A stretch of 23,883 bases of DNA from Sysuimicrobium calidum (GCA_031459935.1 JAVKHN010000026.1:1-23883); one strand, 5' to 3'; shown: positions 14,522-21,832, numbered from the stretch's first letter. Program-made: numbers and translations. Notes: generated from the letters alone by a model not told the origin.

Positions 14522-15925
14522 TTACCCGGCCTGAGCGAGCTCCTGGATCACCTCGGCCAGGATCCTAGCCCCCCGGCGGACGTCCTCCAGGGAGAGTCCC
14601 CCGTATCCCAGGAGGATGCCGGAGCGGGTGGGGGGTCCCAGGTAATACGGGGTCAGGGTCCGGACGCGCACCCCCCGCTGCGCGGCGCTTCGGGCGACCT
14701 CCTCCGCCACCAGCCCGCTGCTGAGCTCGAGGAATGCGTGGAGGCCTGCTTCCAGACCTCGGAGGCGGGCCAGGGACTCCACCGGACTGAGGGCCTCCCG
14801 CAGAGCCGCCCGCAGCTCCGCGTAGTGGCGTCGCATCCGCCGGATGTGGCGATCGAAGTCACCGCTCGCAAGAAAGGCGGCGAGGGCCCGCTGGACCGGC
14901 CAGGGCGTGTGGGACTCCGAGGGGTCCCGCATGCGCAGCAGACGTTCCCGCAACTCCGGAGGTGCCACCAGGTATCCCACCCGCAGACCGGGCAGGAGGA
15001 CCTTGGAGAAGGTCCCCATGTACAGGACGCGCCCCGAGAGGTCAAGCCCTGCGAGCGCGGGAAGAGGGGGGCCATGGAACCGGAGTTCGCTGTCGTAGTC
15101 GTCCTCCACCACGAATGCGCCGGCACTCCGGGCCCACTCCAGCAGGCTGATCCGTCGGGCAAGAGGGAGGCGACCCCCGAGGGGGAACTGGTGGGAGGGG
15201 GTGACGTACACCAGGGCCGCGCGGGAGGGGAGCAGGTCCACGCGGATTCCATCGTCGTCCACAGGTACCGGCTCCACAGTAAGCCCCCGGCTCAAGAGGA
15301 CCCGACGCGCCGCGGGATAACCGGGCTCCTCGTAGGCCACCCGATCCCCGGGCCGCAGGAAGGCCCGGGCGATGAGATCCACCGCCTCCGCGGCGCCGGA
15401 GGTGACGAGAACCTCCTCCGCGGTACACCCCACTCCCCGGGCCCGGCCCAGGTAGGCAGCGATGGCCGCCCGCAGCTCCGGATCCCCCGCGGGGTCCCCG
15501 TATCCGGCCGGCGGCAGCTCCCGGGCCACGGCCCGCCACATCCTCCGCCACGCGGCCGGATGCAGCCGCTCCACCGATGGTCTGCCCGGTGCGAAGTCCA
15601 CCACGGATTCGGGGAGCTGATCTTCCCGTGGCAGGCTCTGTAGACCTCCCCTCCGCCGGACGATCCTCGGGAAGTCGGGGAGAGCCCGGGTCACGTAGGT
15701 TCCGGACCCTCGCCATGCCTCCAGATACCCCTCCGCCACCAGCTCCTCGTACGCGGAGGTCACCACCACCCGCGAGATCCCCAGGGAGGCCGCCAGCACC
15801 CGGCTGGGAGGGAGCCGTTCTCCCGGCCGCAGCCTCCCCTCCAGAATGGCTGCCCGCACCTCCTCCGCCAGCTGGCGGTACAGGGGCCTGCTGGCCTTCG
15901 GGTCGAGCCGGAGCGCGAGTTCCAC
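14522..15925 (-). CDS. pdxR: MocR/PdxR-type GntR-family regulator with aminotransferase domain
   Basis: PdxR regulators sense PLP through a degenerate aminotransferase domain and control vitamin B6 genes. The 467-residue product has an N-terminal GntR winged helix (residues 11-80, with LYRQLAEEVRAAILEGRL then GERLPPSRVLAASLGISR), a linker, and a fold-type I domain carrying VTSGAAEAVDLIAR, VTPSHQFPLGGRLPLARR and the PLP lysine Lys308 in GTFSKVLLPGLRVGY. A GTG at 15925 starts the protein; no ribosome site is visible, and a weak minus-strand promoter (TTGAGA, 17 bases, CAAGAT) would place the transcript start only about 10 bases upstream. It is divergent from the ECF-S/AIRS-like/pdxST operon, the usual arrangement for PdxR. 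The function is inferred from family and context. Confidence 0.88.
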   Translation of the reverse strand: MELALRLDPKASRPLYRQLAEEVRAAILEGRLRPGERLPPSRVLAASLGISRVVVTSAYEELVAEGYLEAWRGSGTYVTRALPDFPRIVRRRGGLQSLPREDQLPESVVDFAPGRPSVERLHPAAWRRMWRAVARELPPAGYGDPAGDPELRAAIAAYLGRARGVGCTAEEVLVTSGAAEAVDLIARAFLRPGDRVAYEEPGYPAARRVLLSRGLTVEPVPVDDDGIRVDLLPSRAALVYVTPSHQFPLGGRLPLARRISLLEWARSAGAFVVEDDYDSELRFHGPPLPALAGLDLSGRVLYMGTFSKVLLPGLRVGYLVAPPELRERLLRMRDPSESHTPWPVQRALAAFLASGDFDRHIRRMRRHYAELRAALREALSPVESLARLRGLEAGLHAFLELSSGLVAEEVARSAAQRGVRVRTLTPYYLGPPTRSGILLGYGGLSLEDVRRGARILAEVIQELAQAG

Positions 15926-16018
15926 GGATTGGCTCTATTCATCTTGATTGAAATTGGTTCTTTTCTCAAGCCACTTTGGAGCGTAAAAACCAACCGAGTC
16001 CGTCTGAGGGAGGGCCTC
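15926..16018. promoter_or_regulatory. Divergent pdxR / B6-operon control region with repeats
   Basis: This intergenic region is strikingly AT-rich compared with its surroundings. It holds an imperfect direct repeat, ATTGGCTCTATTC at 15928-15940 and ATTGGTTCTTTTC at 15953-15965 (11 of 13 identical, period 25). A third similar element, GTTGGTTTTTA, lies on the minus strand at about 15984-15994. MocR-type regulators are known to bind direct repeats between their own gene and the target operon, so these are candidate PdxR operators. The downstream end carries GAGGGAGGG (16007-16014), the ribosome site of the ECF gene. I could not place a confident plus-strand promoter. Confidence 0.5.
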
Positions 16019-16540
16019 ATGAGCACGCGGCACCTCACGCTGGGAGGTCTGGGGGTTGCCCTGGTGGCTGTAGCTACCGTGGTGATCCGTATTCCGGTCC
16101 CCGCCACCCAGGGGTACATCAACCTCGGGGAGACCGCGGTCTACCTCACCGCGCTGCTCCTCGGTCCCCTGTTCGGAGCAGTCGCCGGAGGGGTGGGCTC
16201 TGCCCTTGCGGATCTCCTGGCGGGATACACCTCCTTTGCTCCCTTCACCCTCGTGATCAAGGGGATGGAAGGCGGGCTATGCGGGTGGCTGGCCTGGCGG
16301 ACGTTCCGGTGGGGAGAGGTGGGAAGCGGAAGGTCCTGGACAGGAGGGCTGGTGGCCTGCGCGGTTGCGGGAGCATGGATGGTGCTGGGCTACTACCTGG
16401 TCGAGGCCTACCTCATGGGCCTGGGCGCCGGGGCGGCGGCCGCGGAGGTTCCCGGAAACCTCTTCCAGGTCGCCAGCGGCATCGTGGTGGCCGTACCGGC
16501 TGCGGTCCTGCTGCGGCGATCCGTGCCGCGTCCCGCCTGA
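16019..16540 (+). CDS. ECF transporter S component (PF07155-like), probable vitamin uptake
   Basis: A 173-residue polytopic membrane protein with about five to six hydrophobic segments. The signature matches the substrate-binding S component of energy-coupling-factor vitamin transporters of the PF07155 type: IPVPATQGYINLGE near residue 25-38, GPLFGAVAGGVGSALADLLAGY (read as two halves), and LVIKGMEGGLCGWLAW. The ATG at 16019 follows GAGGGAGGG with 4-base spacing. It overlaps the next gene (TGATG). Placement between a PdxR regulator and pdxST suggests a B6 vitamer as substrate, but related S components carry HMP or other vitamins. No ECF A or T subunits are in the window, so it must use a shared module encoded elsewhere. 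Confidence 0.85.
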   Translation: MSTRHLTLGGLGVALVAVATVVIRIPVPATQGYINLGETAVYLTALLLGPLFGAVAGGVGSALADLLAGYTSFAPFTLVIKGMEGGLCGWLAWRTFRWGEVGSGRSWTGGLVACAVAGAWMVLGYYLVEAYLMGLGAGAAAAEVPGNLFQVASGIVVAVPAAVLLRRSVPRPA

Positions 16541-17538
16541 TGCGGCCTGGCAAGGTACCCCCTGAACTTCTACAGCGCCTGGTCTACCCGTACCTGGGCC
16601 GGCGGCGGGACGTGCTCGTGCACGCTGGCTGGGGTCAGGACTGCGCGGTGCTGGACTTCGGGGAGTGGGTGTGCGTGGTGACCACGGATCCCATCACGGG
16701 AGCTACCCGGCACCTGGGACAGCTCGCGGTGCATGTGGCCTGCAACGACCTCGCGGCCACGGGGGCCGAGCCCGTGGGCCTGCTGCTGGACGTGCTCCTC
16801 CGGGAGGGAAGCACGGAGGAGGACCTCCGGCAGCTCATGGAGGAGGCGGGCAAGGCCGTGGCGGAGATCGGGGTGGAGATCGTAGGAGGGCATACGGAGG
16901 TCACCCCGGGGATCGACCGGACCCTGGTGGTCATGACCGGCATCGGCAAGGCCCCCAGAAACGGCTATGTGACCACCTCCGGAGCCCGGCCTGGAGACAC
17001 CTTACTGATCACCAAGGCAGCGGGACTGGAGGGGACCGCCATCCTCGCCACGGACTTCGCCACCTACTTCGCCAGACACCTGGGGCAGGACCTCGTGCAC
17101 CGGGCCCAGGCTTTCCTGGAGGAGATCAGCGTGCTCCCGGAGGGAAGAGTTGCGGTGCGCGCGGGGGCCGTGGCCATGCACGACGCCACGGAGGGCGGGA
17201 TCGTGGGCGCGGCCCTGGAGATGGCCCATGCCTCAGGGGTCGGGCTGGAGCTGTGGGTGGACCGGATCCCCGTGCGGGAGGAAACCCGGCGGATCTGCGA
17301 TCTCCTGGGGATCGATCCCCTGGGCCTTGTCAGCAGCGGTAGCCTGCTCATCGCCACCCAGGATCCGGACCGGACCCTGGAGGCGCTGGCGCAGGCGGGG
17401 ATCCCTGCAGCGGCGGTGGGTCTCTTCCGGTCCGGTGGCCTCACACAGGTCCGAGATGGGAAGCGACAGGAGCTCGTGCCGTTTGCCCGGGACGAGTTGT
17501 GGCGGGCTTTGGAGATCCTGGAGGAGGTGAAGACATGA
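16540..17538 (+). CDS. AIR synthase-related / HypE-like ATP-binding protein of unknown role
   Basis: A 332-residue protein of the PurM/HypE/ThiL/SelD superfamily, whose members are ATP-dependent and dimeric. Visible marks are GWGQDCAVLDFGEW (the usual GDDAA-like metal/ATP motif, altered), TTDPITGATRHLGQLAVH, CNDLAATGAEPVGLLLDVLL (in two parts), EIVGGHTEV, and HDATEGGIVGAALEMA in the C-terminal domain. It is not PurM (purine genes absent), not SelD (no Cys/Sec-Lys active-site segment at the N-terminus), and lacks the HypE C-terminal PRIC-type cysteine end. It lies between the ECF S component and pdxS with overlaps of one base and four bases, so it is tightly bound to the B6 operon. A kinase or phosphate-transfer step on a B6 or related vitamer is a guess. 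Confidence 0.82.
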   Translation: MRPGKVPPELLQRLVYPYLGRRRDVLVHAGWGQDCAVLDFGEWVCVVTTDPITGATRHLGQLAVHVACNDLAATGAEPVGLLLDVLLREGSTEEDLRQLMEEAGKAVAEIGVEIVGGHTEVTPGIDRTLVVMTGIGKAPRNGYVTTSGARPGDTLLITKAAGLEGTAILATDFATYFARHLGQDLVHRAQAFLEEISVLPEGRVAVRAGAVAMHDATEGGIVGAALEMAHASGVGLELWVDRIPVREETRRICDLLGIDPLGLVSSGSLLIATQDPDRTLEALAQAGIPAAAVGLFRSGGLTQVRDGKRQELVPFARDELWRALEILEEVKT

Positions 17539-18419
17539 GGGAGGAGGGGACGGAGCGCATCAAGCGCGGGTTTGCGGCCATGCTGAAGGGCGGGGTGATC
17601 ATGGACGTGACCACCCCGGAGGAGGCCCGGATCGCGGAGGAGGCCGGGGCCGTGGCGGTGATGGCCCTGGAGCGGGTGCCCGCGGACATCCGGGCCCAGG
17701 GCGGGGTGGCCCGGATGGCGGATCCCGCCCGCATCAAGGCCATCCTGGAGGCGGTCAGCATCCCCGTGATGGCGAAAGTGCGCATCGGCCACTTCGTGGA
17801 AGCCCAGGTGCTGGAGGCCATCGGGGTGGACATGATCGACGAGAGCGAGGTCCTGACCCCCGCGGACGAACGCCACCACATCGACAAGCGCCGGTTCCGC
17901 ACACCCTTCGTGTGCGGCGCGCGGGACCTGGGGGAGGCCCTGCGCCGGATTGCGGAGGGCGCTGCCATGATCCGGACCAAGGGCGAGGCGGGGACCGGGA
18001 ACGTGGTGGAGGCGGTGCGCCACGTGCGGCAGATCCTGGACGAGATCCGCCGCATCCAGGCCCTTCCGGAGGAGGAACTGGTCACGGTGGCCCGGGAGCT
18101 GGGAGCTCCGTATGAGCTCGTGCTGGAGGTGCGACGGCTTGGTAGACTGCCGGTGGTGAACTTCGCCGCGGGCGGGATCGCCACCCCCGCGGACGCGGCC
18201 CTGATGATGCAGCTGGGCTGCGACGGGGTGTTCGTGGGCAGCGGGATCTTCAAGTCAAGCGACCCCGCCCGACGGGCCCGGGCCATCGTGGACGCGGTGG
18301 CCCACTTCAACGACCCGTACGTGATCGCCCGGGCCAGCGAGAACCTGGGGGAGCCCATGCGGGGCGTGGACGTGCGGACGCTTCCGGAGCGGGAACTGCT
18401 TCAGGTGCGGGGGGTGTAG
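17535..18419 (+). CDS. pdxS: Pyridoxal 5'-phosphate synthase, synthase subunit
   Basis: PdxS condenses ribose 5-phosphate, glyceraldehyde 3-phosphate and ammonia to make PLP, as a dodecamer with PdxT. The 294-residue length equals B. subtilis PdxS. The two catalytic lysines are in the expected places, Lys81 in PVMAKVRIGH and Lys149 in MIRTKGEAGTG, and the phosphate-binding VNFAAGGIATPADAALMM is present. The ATG at 17535 overlaps the stop of the AIRS-like gene (ATGA) and is preceded by a very strong GGAGGAGGTGA ribosome site, suggesting high expression. pdxT follows one base after its stop. It is probably controlled from the pdxR intergenic region 1.5 kb upstream. Confidence 0.97.
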   Translation: MREEGTERIKRGFAAMLKGGVIMDVTTPEEARIAEEAGAVAVMALERVPADIRAQGGVARMADPARIKAILEAVSIPVMAKVRIGHFVEAQVLEAIGVDMIDESEVLTPADERHHIDKRRFRTPFVCGARDLGEALRRIAEGAAMIRTKGEAGTGNVVEAVRHVRQILDEIRRIQALPEEELVTVARELGAPYELVLEVRRLGRLPVVNFAAGGIATPADAALMMQLGCDGVFVGSGIFKSSDPARRARAIVDAVAHFNDPYVIARASENLGEPMRGVDVRTLPERELLQVRGV

Positions 18420-18420
18420 G

Positions 18421-19008
18421 ATGGCCCGCATCGGGATCCTGGCCCTGCAGGGGGACGTGGCGGAGCACGCGGAGGTCCTGCATGCGCTCGGTGCCGAACC
18501 CGTGGAGGTGCGGACCCCGGCGGAGCTCGCGGGGGTGGAGGGGCTGATCCTGCCCGGGGGCGAGAGTCCGGCCCAGAGTCGGCTGCTGCAGCGCGCGGGC
18601 CTACTGGAGCCCATCCGGAGGCGGGCGCTTGCGGGCATGCCCGTTCTCGGCACCTGCGCGGGCCTCATCCTTCTCGCGCGGGAGGTCACAGAGGGTCCGG
18701 TGGAAAGCCTGGAGCTGCTGGACGTCGCCGTGGCCCGCAACGCCTACGGCCGCCAGCGGGAGAGCTTCGAGGCGGACGTGTGGGTCGAGCCGTTGGGTCC
18801 ACCGCCCCTGCGGGTGGCCTTCATCCGAGCGCCCATCATCACCCGGGTGGGGCCCGGAGTGGAGGTCCTCGCCACGTTTGAGGGGCTTCCCGTACTGGTG
18901 CGGCAGGGGCCGTGGCTCGCAGCAAGCTTCCACCCGGAGATCACCCAAGAGGTGCGGCTCCACCGCTTCTTTCTCTCCCTGGCGGAAGCCTCGGGGGAGG
19001 GTCTATAG
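18421..19008 (+). CDS. pdxT: Pyridoxal 5'-phosphate synthase, glutaminase subunit
   Basis: PdxT hydrolyses glutamine and channels ammonia to PdxS. The 195-residue product is a class I-type glutamine amidotransferase with the nucleophile Cys79 in VLGTCAGLILLAR and the His171/Glu173 pair in FHPEIT. The N-terminal IGILALQGDVAEH is diagnostic. The oxyanion-loop segment reads PGGESPAQSRLL, where most family members have GGEST; the Thr to Pro change is unusual but near, not in, the catalytic triad. The ATG at 18421 follows the pdxS stop by one base. The operon appears to end here: the TPP-controlled operon begins with its own promoter within 20 bases. Confidence 0.96.
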   Translation: MARIGILALQGDVAEHAEVLHALGAEPVEVRTPAELAGVEGLILPGGESPAQSRLLQRAGLLEPIRRRALAGMPVLGTCAGLILLAREVTEGPVESLELLDVAVARNAYGRQRESFEADVWVEPLGPPPLRVAFIRAPIITRVGPGVEVLATFEGLPVLVRQGPWLAASFHPEITQEVRLHRFFLSLAEASGEGL

Positions 19009-19023
19009 GGGCCTTGCGCGCCA

Positions 19024-19032
19024 TGCGATAAT
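19024..19032 (+). promoter_or_regulatory. Putative extended -10 promoter of the thiamin operon
   Basis: TGCGATAAT fits an extended -10 element (TGn followed by GATAAT, 5 of 6 to consensus). There is no convincing -35 at 17 bases, which extended -10 promoters can lack. Transcription would begin near 19039, just ahead of the TPP aptamer. The AT-rich patch here contrasts with the surrounding sequence. Confidence 0.5.
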
Positions 19033-19057
19033 TAGATCAGAAAAACCCAATAGCAGG

Positions 19058-19162
19058 CCCTGGGGGAGCTCGGTAGAGCCGGGCTGAGAGTGCGGCCGGC
19101 CGCGAAGGCCAATGCCGCAGACCCCGCTTGACCCGATCCAGGTAATGCTGGCGTGGGGAATG
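19058..19162 (+). ncRNA. TPP riboswitch (THI element) aptamer
   Basis: The core conserved parts of the thiamin pyrophosphate aptamer are all present: GGGGGAGCT at 19062-19070, GGGCTGAGAGTGC at 19081-19093 (CTGAGA is the pyrimidine-sensing motif), GCAGACCCC closing the variable arm at 19116-19124, TTGACCCGATCCAGGTAAT, and the closing TGCTGGCGTGGGGAA that binds the pyrophosphate through magnesium. The short variable helix GGCCGGCCGCGAAGGCC fills the optional P3a position. It is followed by a terminator at 19178-19213, so the switch most likely stops transcription of the tenA-tenA-cytX-thiE-thiD-thiT operon when TPP is plentiful. Confidence 0.95.
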
Positions 19163-19177
19163 GGCAAGCTTCCCAAG

Positions 19178-19213
19178 CCGCCAGGTCCTCGATCGGGCCT
19201 GGCGGTTTCGTTT
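19178..19213 (+). terminator. Intrinsic terminator of the TPP riboswitch expression platform
   Basis: An 11-pair hairpin (CCGCCAGGTCC at 19178-19188 with GGGCCTGGCGG at 19195-19205, one G-T pair) with loop TCGATC is followed by TTTCGTTT. It lies 15 bases after the aptamer and just before the tenA ribosome site, the position of a ligand-stabilised terminator. The T run is interrupted by CG. An antiterminator partner could be formed with the 3' end of the aptamer, but I did not fold it. Confidence 0.8.
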
Positions 19214-19221
19214 CGGAGGCT

Positions 19222-19842
19222 ATGGGGATCGCGGCACGGTTGTGGGAGGAAAACCGGGAACTCGCGGAGGCCTGCCTCCGCCACCCCTTTGTCCAGGGGA
19301 TCGCGTCCGGAGCGCTGGAGCGGTCCAGGTTCTGCTTTTACGTGGCCCAGGACGCGTACTTTCTGGAGGCCTTTGCCCGGGCCTATGCCCTCGCCATGGC
19401 CAAGTGCCCGGACCGGGAGGGGTTGGGGGCGTGGAAGGAACTGCTGGACGGTGTGCTGCGGGAGCTGGAACTGCACGCGGGGTACGCCCACACCTGGGGG
19501 ATTGATCTGACCCCGCGCCCTGCTCCCGCCACCGAGGCCTACACGGACTTCCTCCTGCGGGTGGCGGCCCTGGATCCCGTGGGCAACATCGCGGCCGCGA
19601 TGACCCCGTGCATGCGCCTGTACGCGTACTTGGGCCAGTCCTTGGAACCCGTCGCCCGCCCCGATAGCCCCTACCTCGATTGGGTGCGCACCTACGCGAG
19701 TCCTGACTTCGAAGCCCTGGCCGGGCGTCTGGAAGAGCTCCTGGACCGGTACGGCGGGGAAGAGGCGCGGTTGCGGGAACTCTACCGTCGCGCTATGGAG
19801 CTGGAGCACGCGTTCTTCGAGGCGGCCTGGAGGTCGGCGTGA
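19222..19842 (+). CDS. tenA: Aminopyrimidine aminohydrolase TenA, cysteine type (TenA_C)
   Basis: TenA hydrolyses 4-amino-5-aminomethyl-2-methylpyrimidine, a thiamin breakdown product, to HMP for reuse. The 206-residue product begins with the family N-terminus ARLWEENRELAEACLRHPFVQ and carries Asp44 in VAQDAYFLEAFARAYA, Tyr107, the catalytic Cys130 in AAMTPCMRLYAYLG, and Glu200 in MELEHAFFEAAW, the set expected of the Cys-type enzyme. ATG 19222 was chosen because it matches the family N-terminus and follows GGAGG at 19214-19218, though the 3-base spacing is short; TTG 19240 is another option. It is the first gene after the TPP riboswitch and overlaps the second tenA by four bases. Confidence 0.93.
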   Translation: MGIAARLWEENRELAEACLRHPFVQGIASGALERSRFCFYVAQDAYFLEAFARAYALAMAKCPDREGLGAWKELLDGVLRELELHAGYAHTWGIDLTPRPAPATEAYTDFLLRVAALDPVGNIAAAMTPCMRLYAYLGQSLEPVARPDSPYLDWVRTYASPDFEALAGRLEELLDRYGGEEARLRELYRRAMELEHAFFEAAWRSA

Positions 19843-20459
19843 GGCTGCAGGCGCTGGTGGAGGCGGTGGCGGACCGGTGGCAGAAGGCCACCCGGCATCC
19901 GTTCTTAGCGGCCGTGCGGGATGGAACGCTGCCGCATCAGGCGTTTGCGACGTGGCTTGTGCAGGACTACCACTTCGTGCGGGAGCTGCTGCCCTTCCAG
20001 GCGCGTCTGCTTGCCCAGGCCCCGAGGCGGGATCAAGCGGTGCTGGCCCGGGGGATTCTGGCGCTCGTAGAAGAGCTCGAGTGGTTTGAGGAACAGGCCG
20101 CAAAACGTGGCCTGCTCCTGCAGGTCCCCGTACACCCCATCTGCCGCAGCTACGTGAACTTTCTTTGGGCCCTTTCCAGTGGGCCGTACGCGGCACAGAT
20201 CGTGTCCCTGTGGGCCCTGGAGCGGATTTACTTCGAGGCGTGGAGCGGAGCTAGGCCCGGAGCGGAGCCGTACCGGGAGTTCGTGGAGCACTGGACCCAC
20301 CCGGACTTCGAACGCTACGTCCAGGAGCTGCTGGCGGCTGCGGAGCATGCCCTGGCGGAGGCGACTCCCAAGGAGCAGGAAGCGGTGCGGGATGCGTTGA
20401 CACAGACCGTCGAGCACGAGATCCGGTTCTGGGAGATGAGCTGGGAGGTGGAGAGGTGA
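19839..20459 (+). CDS. TenA/PqqC-like protein, cysteine-less type (TenA_E-like)
   Basis: A second 206-residue TenA-fold protein, clearly distant from the one before it. It keeps HPFLAAVRDGTLP, Asp43 in LVQDYHFVRELLPFQARLLA (in two parts) and a Glu-rich C-terminal EHEIRFWEMSW. At the position of the catalytic cysteine it has IVSLWALERIYFEAW, with no Cys and a Glu (Glu128) alongside, which is the pattern of the TenA_E class. In described cases TenA_E enzymes remove the formyl group from N-formyl aminopyrimidine, the step before TenA_C. The GTG at 19839 overlaps the first tenA (GTGA). The tandem arrangement supports a two-step salvage route. The role is inferred from family knowledge. Confidence 0.85.
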   Translation: MRLQALVEAVADRWQKATRHPFLAAVRDGTLPHQAFATWLVQDYHFVRELLPFQARLLAQAPRRDQAVLARGILALVEELEWFEEQAAKRGLLLQVPVHPICRSYVNFLWALSSGPYAAQIVSLWALERIYFEAWSGARPGAEPYREFVEHWTHPDFERYVQELLAAAEHALAEATPKEQEAVRDALTQTVEHEIRFWEMSWEVER

Positions 20460-21832
20460 CCGCGGAGGTGTACCAGCGCGAGGTGGTGACGGAGTGGGGG
20501 ATTGAACCCCTGCCGGAGGAGCGGCGGCCGCTGGGGGGCTTGGATATCTTCGTGCTGTGGCTCAACCTCGGGATCAGCCTGCTGCTCCTGGTGGCCGGAG
20601 CGTTGCTGGTTCCGGGGCTAGGACTGCGGGATGCGCTCCTCGCCACCGCGGTAGGTGTCGTTCTGGGGAACCTGCTGCTGGGACTGGGGGCATGGATCGG
20701 GGTACGGGTGGGAGTTCCCAGCATGGTCCTGCTGCGGGCTCCGCTTGGCATCGCGGGTTCCGGGGCCCCTACGGTCCTCAACATCCTGCAGAACATCGGA
20801 TGGGGCGCGTTCGAGCTCCTCATCATCGCCCAGAGCGCGGATGCCATCATGCGTCGGATCCTGGGCTCCTCCAGCTACGTGGCCTGGGTGGCGGCCTTCG
20901 GGTTGCTGACCACCCTGATGGCGGTGGGTGGGCCCATCGTGGTGGTGCGGCGGTGGCTGCGCAAGTACGCCATCTGGTTCGTTGTGGCCTCCACCCTCTA
21001 CCTCACCTGGTACGCTCTCTTCCGGTTGGACGTGAAAAGCCTCTGGAACCAGCCGGGCACGGGGCAGTTGCCCTTCTGGCTGGGGGTGGACCTGGTGGTG
21101 GCCATGCCCGTCTCCTGGATCCCTCTCGTGGCGGACTACACCCGGTTCGGAACGGGCCCCCGCACGGCCTTCTGGGGCACGGCCCTGGGGTACGGACTTG
21201 CGAACTTCTGGTTCTACGCCCTCGGGGCACTGTTCATGCTGGCCCTGCGGGCGGAGGACCTCATCGCCGCAGTCCTGGCCATTCCCGCGGGGGGCGTGGC
21301 CCTGGGAATTCTGCTCGTGGATGAGACGGACGAAGCCTTCGCCAACATCTACTCCACCTCCGTCTCCCTCCAGAACCTCTGGCCGCACGCGGACCGGCGG
21401 CGGCTCGCGGTGGGGGTCGGGATCGTTTGCTCCGCCCTCGCCGCCACCATCCCTCTTGCCCAGTACGAGGCCTTCCTGTTCCTCATCGGTGCCTTCTTCG
21501 TGCCTCTATTCGGGGTTCTGGTGGCGGACTACCTGGGGGTGCGCCGCGGTCGACTCACGCCCGATGACCTCTACGGACCGCAGGCATCGGGCGTCCGATG
21601 GGTCGCCTTTGTGCCGTGGCTAGTGGGCTTCCTCCTGTACCAGTGGATCGTGCCCACGGAGGCCCCGGGCTGGAAGGACCTGCTGGGTGCGCTGTTCCGG
21701 GCCCTTGGACTTCCCTTTCCCCTGAGTGCCTTGCTGCCGTGGCTGGGAGCCTCCATCCCGAGCTTCCTGGCTGCCTTCCTCCTCCACGTCCTGCTCGGAA
21801 GCCTCGGAAGGAGGTGGAGCCGTGCCGCTTGA
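20456..21832 (+). CDS. cytX: NCS1-family permease, putative hydroxymethylpyrimidine transporter CytX
   Basis: A 458-residue membrane protein with about 12 hydrophobic segments, of the nucleobase:cation symporter-1 family. The N-terminal EWGIEPLPEERRPLGGLDIFVLWLNLGIS region (in two parts) and the central ILQNIGWGAFELLIIAQSAD are typical of the CytX group, which is found under TPP riboswitches and thought to import HMP or formyl-aminopyrimidine. The conserved WIPLVADYTRFG segment of NCS1 proteins is present. The GTG at 20456 overlaps the preceding stop (GTGA). The 3' end overlaps thiE by 11 bases. Its link to TenA_C/TenA_E suggests uptake of the degraded pyrimidine. Confidence 0.9.
   Translation: MTAEVYQREVVTEWGIEPLPEERRPLGGLDIFVLWLNLGISLLLLVAGALLVPGLGLRDALLATAVGVVLGNLLLGLGAWIGVRVGVPSMVLLRAPLGIAGSGAPTVLNILQNIGWGAFELLIIAQSADAIMRRILGSSSYVAWVAAFGLLTTLMAVGGPIVVVRRWLRKYAIWFVVASTLYLTWYALFRLDVKSLWNQPGTGQLPFWLGVDLVVAMPVSWIPLVADYTRFGTGPRTAFWGTALGYGLANFWFYALGALFMLALRAEDLIAAVLAIPAGGVALGILLVDETDEAFANIYSTSVSLQNLWPHADRRRLAVGVGIVCSALAATIPLAQYEAFLFLIGAFFVPLFGVLVADYLGVRRGRLTPDDLYGPQASGVRWVAFVPWLVGFLLYQWIVPTEAPGWKDLLGALFRALGLPFPLSALLPWLGASIPSFLAAFLLHVLLGSLGRRWSRAA

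Noticed and set aside
16540..17538. The AIR-synthase-like gene as selD, given the nearby selA-selB
   Set aside because: It lacks the N-terminal Cys/Sec-x-x-Lys active-site segment of SelD, and it is coupled to pdxS, over 5 kb from the sel genes.
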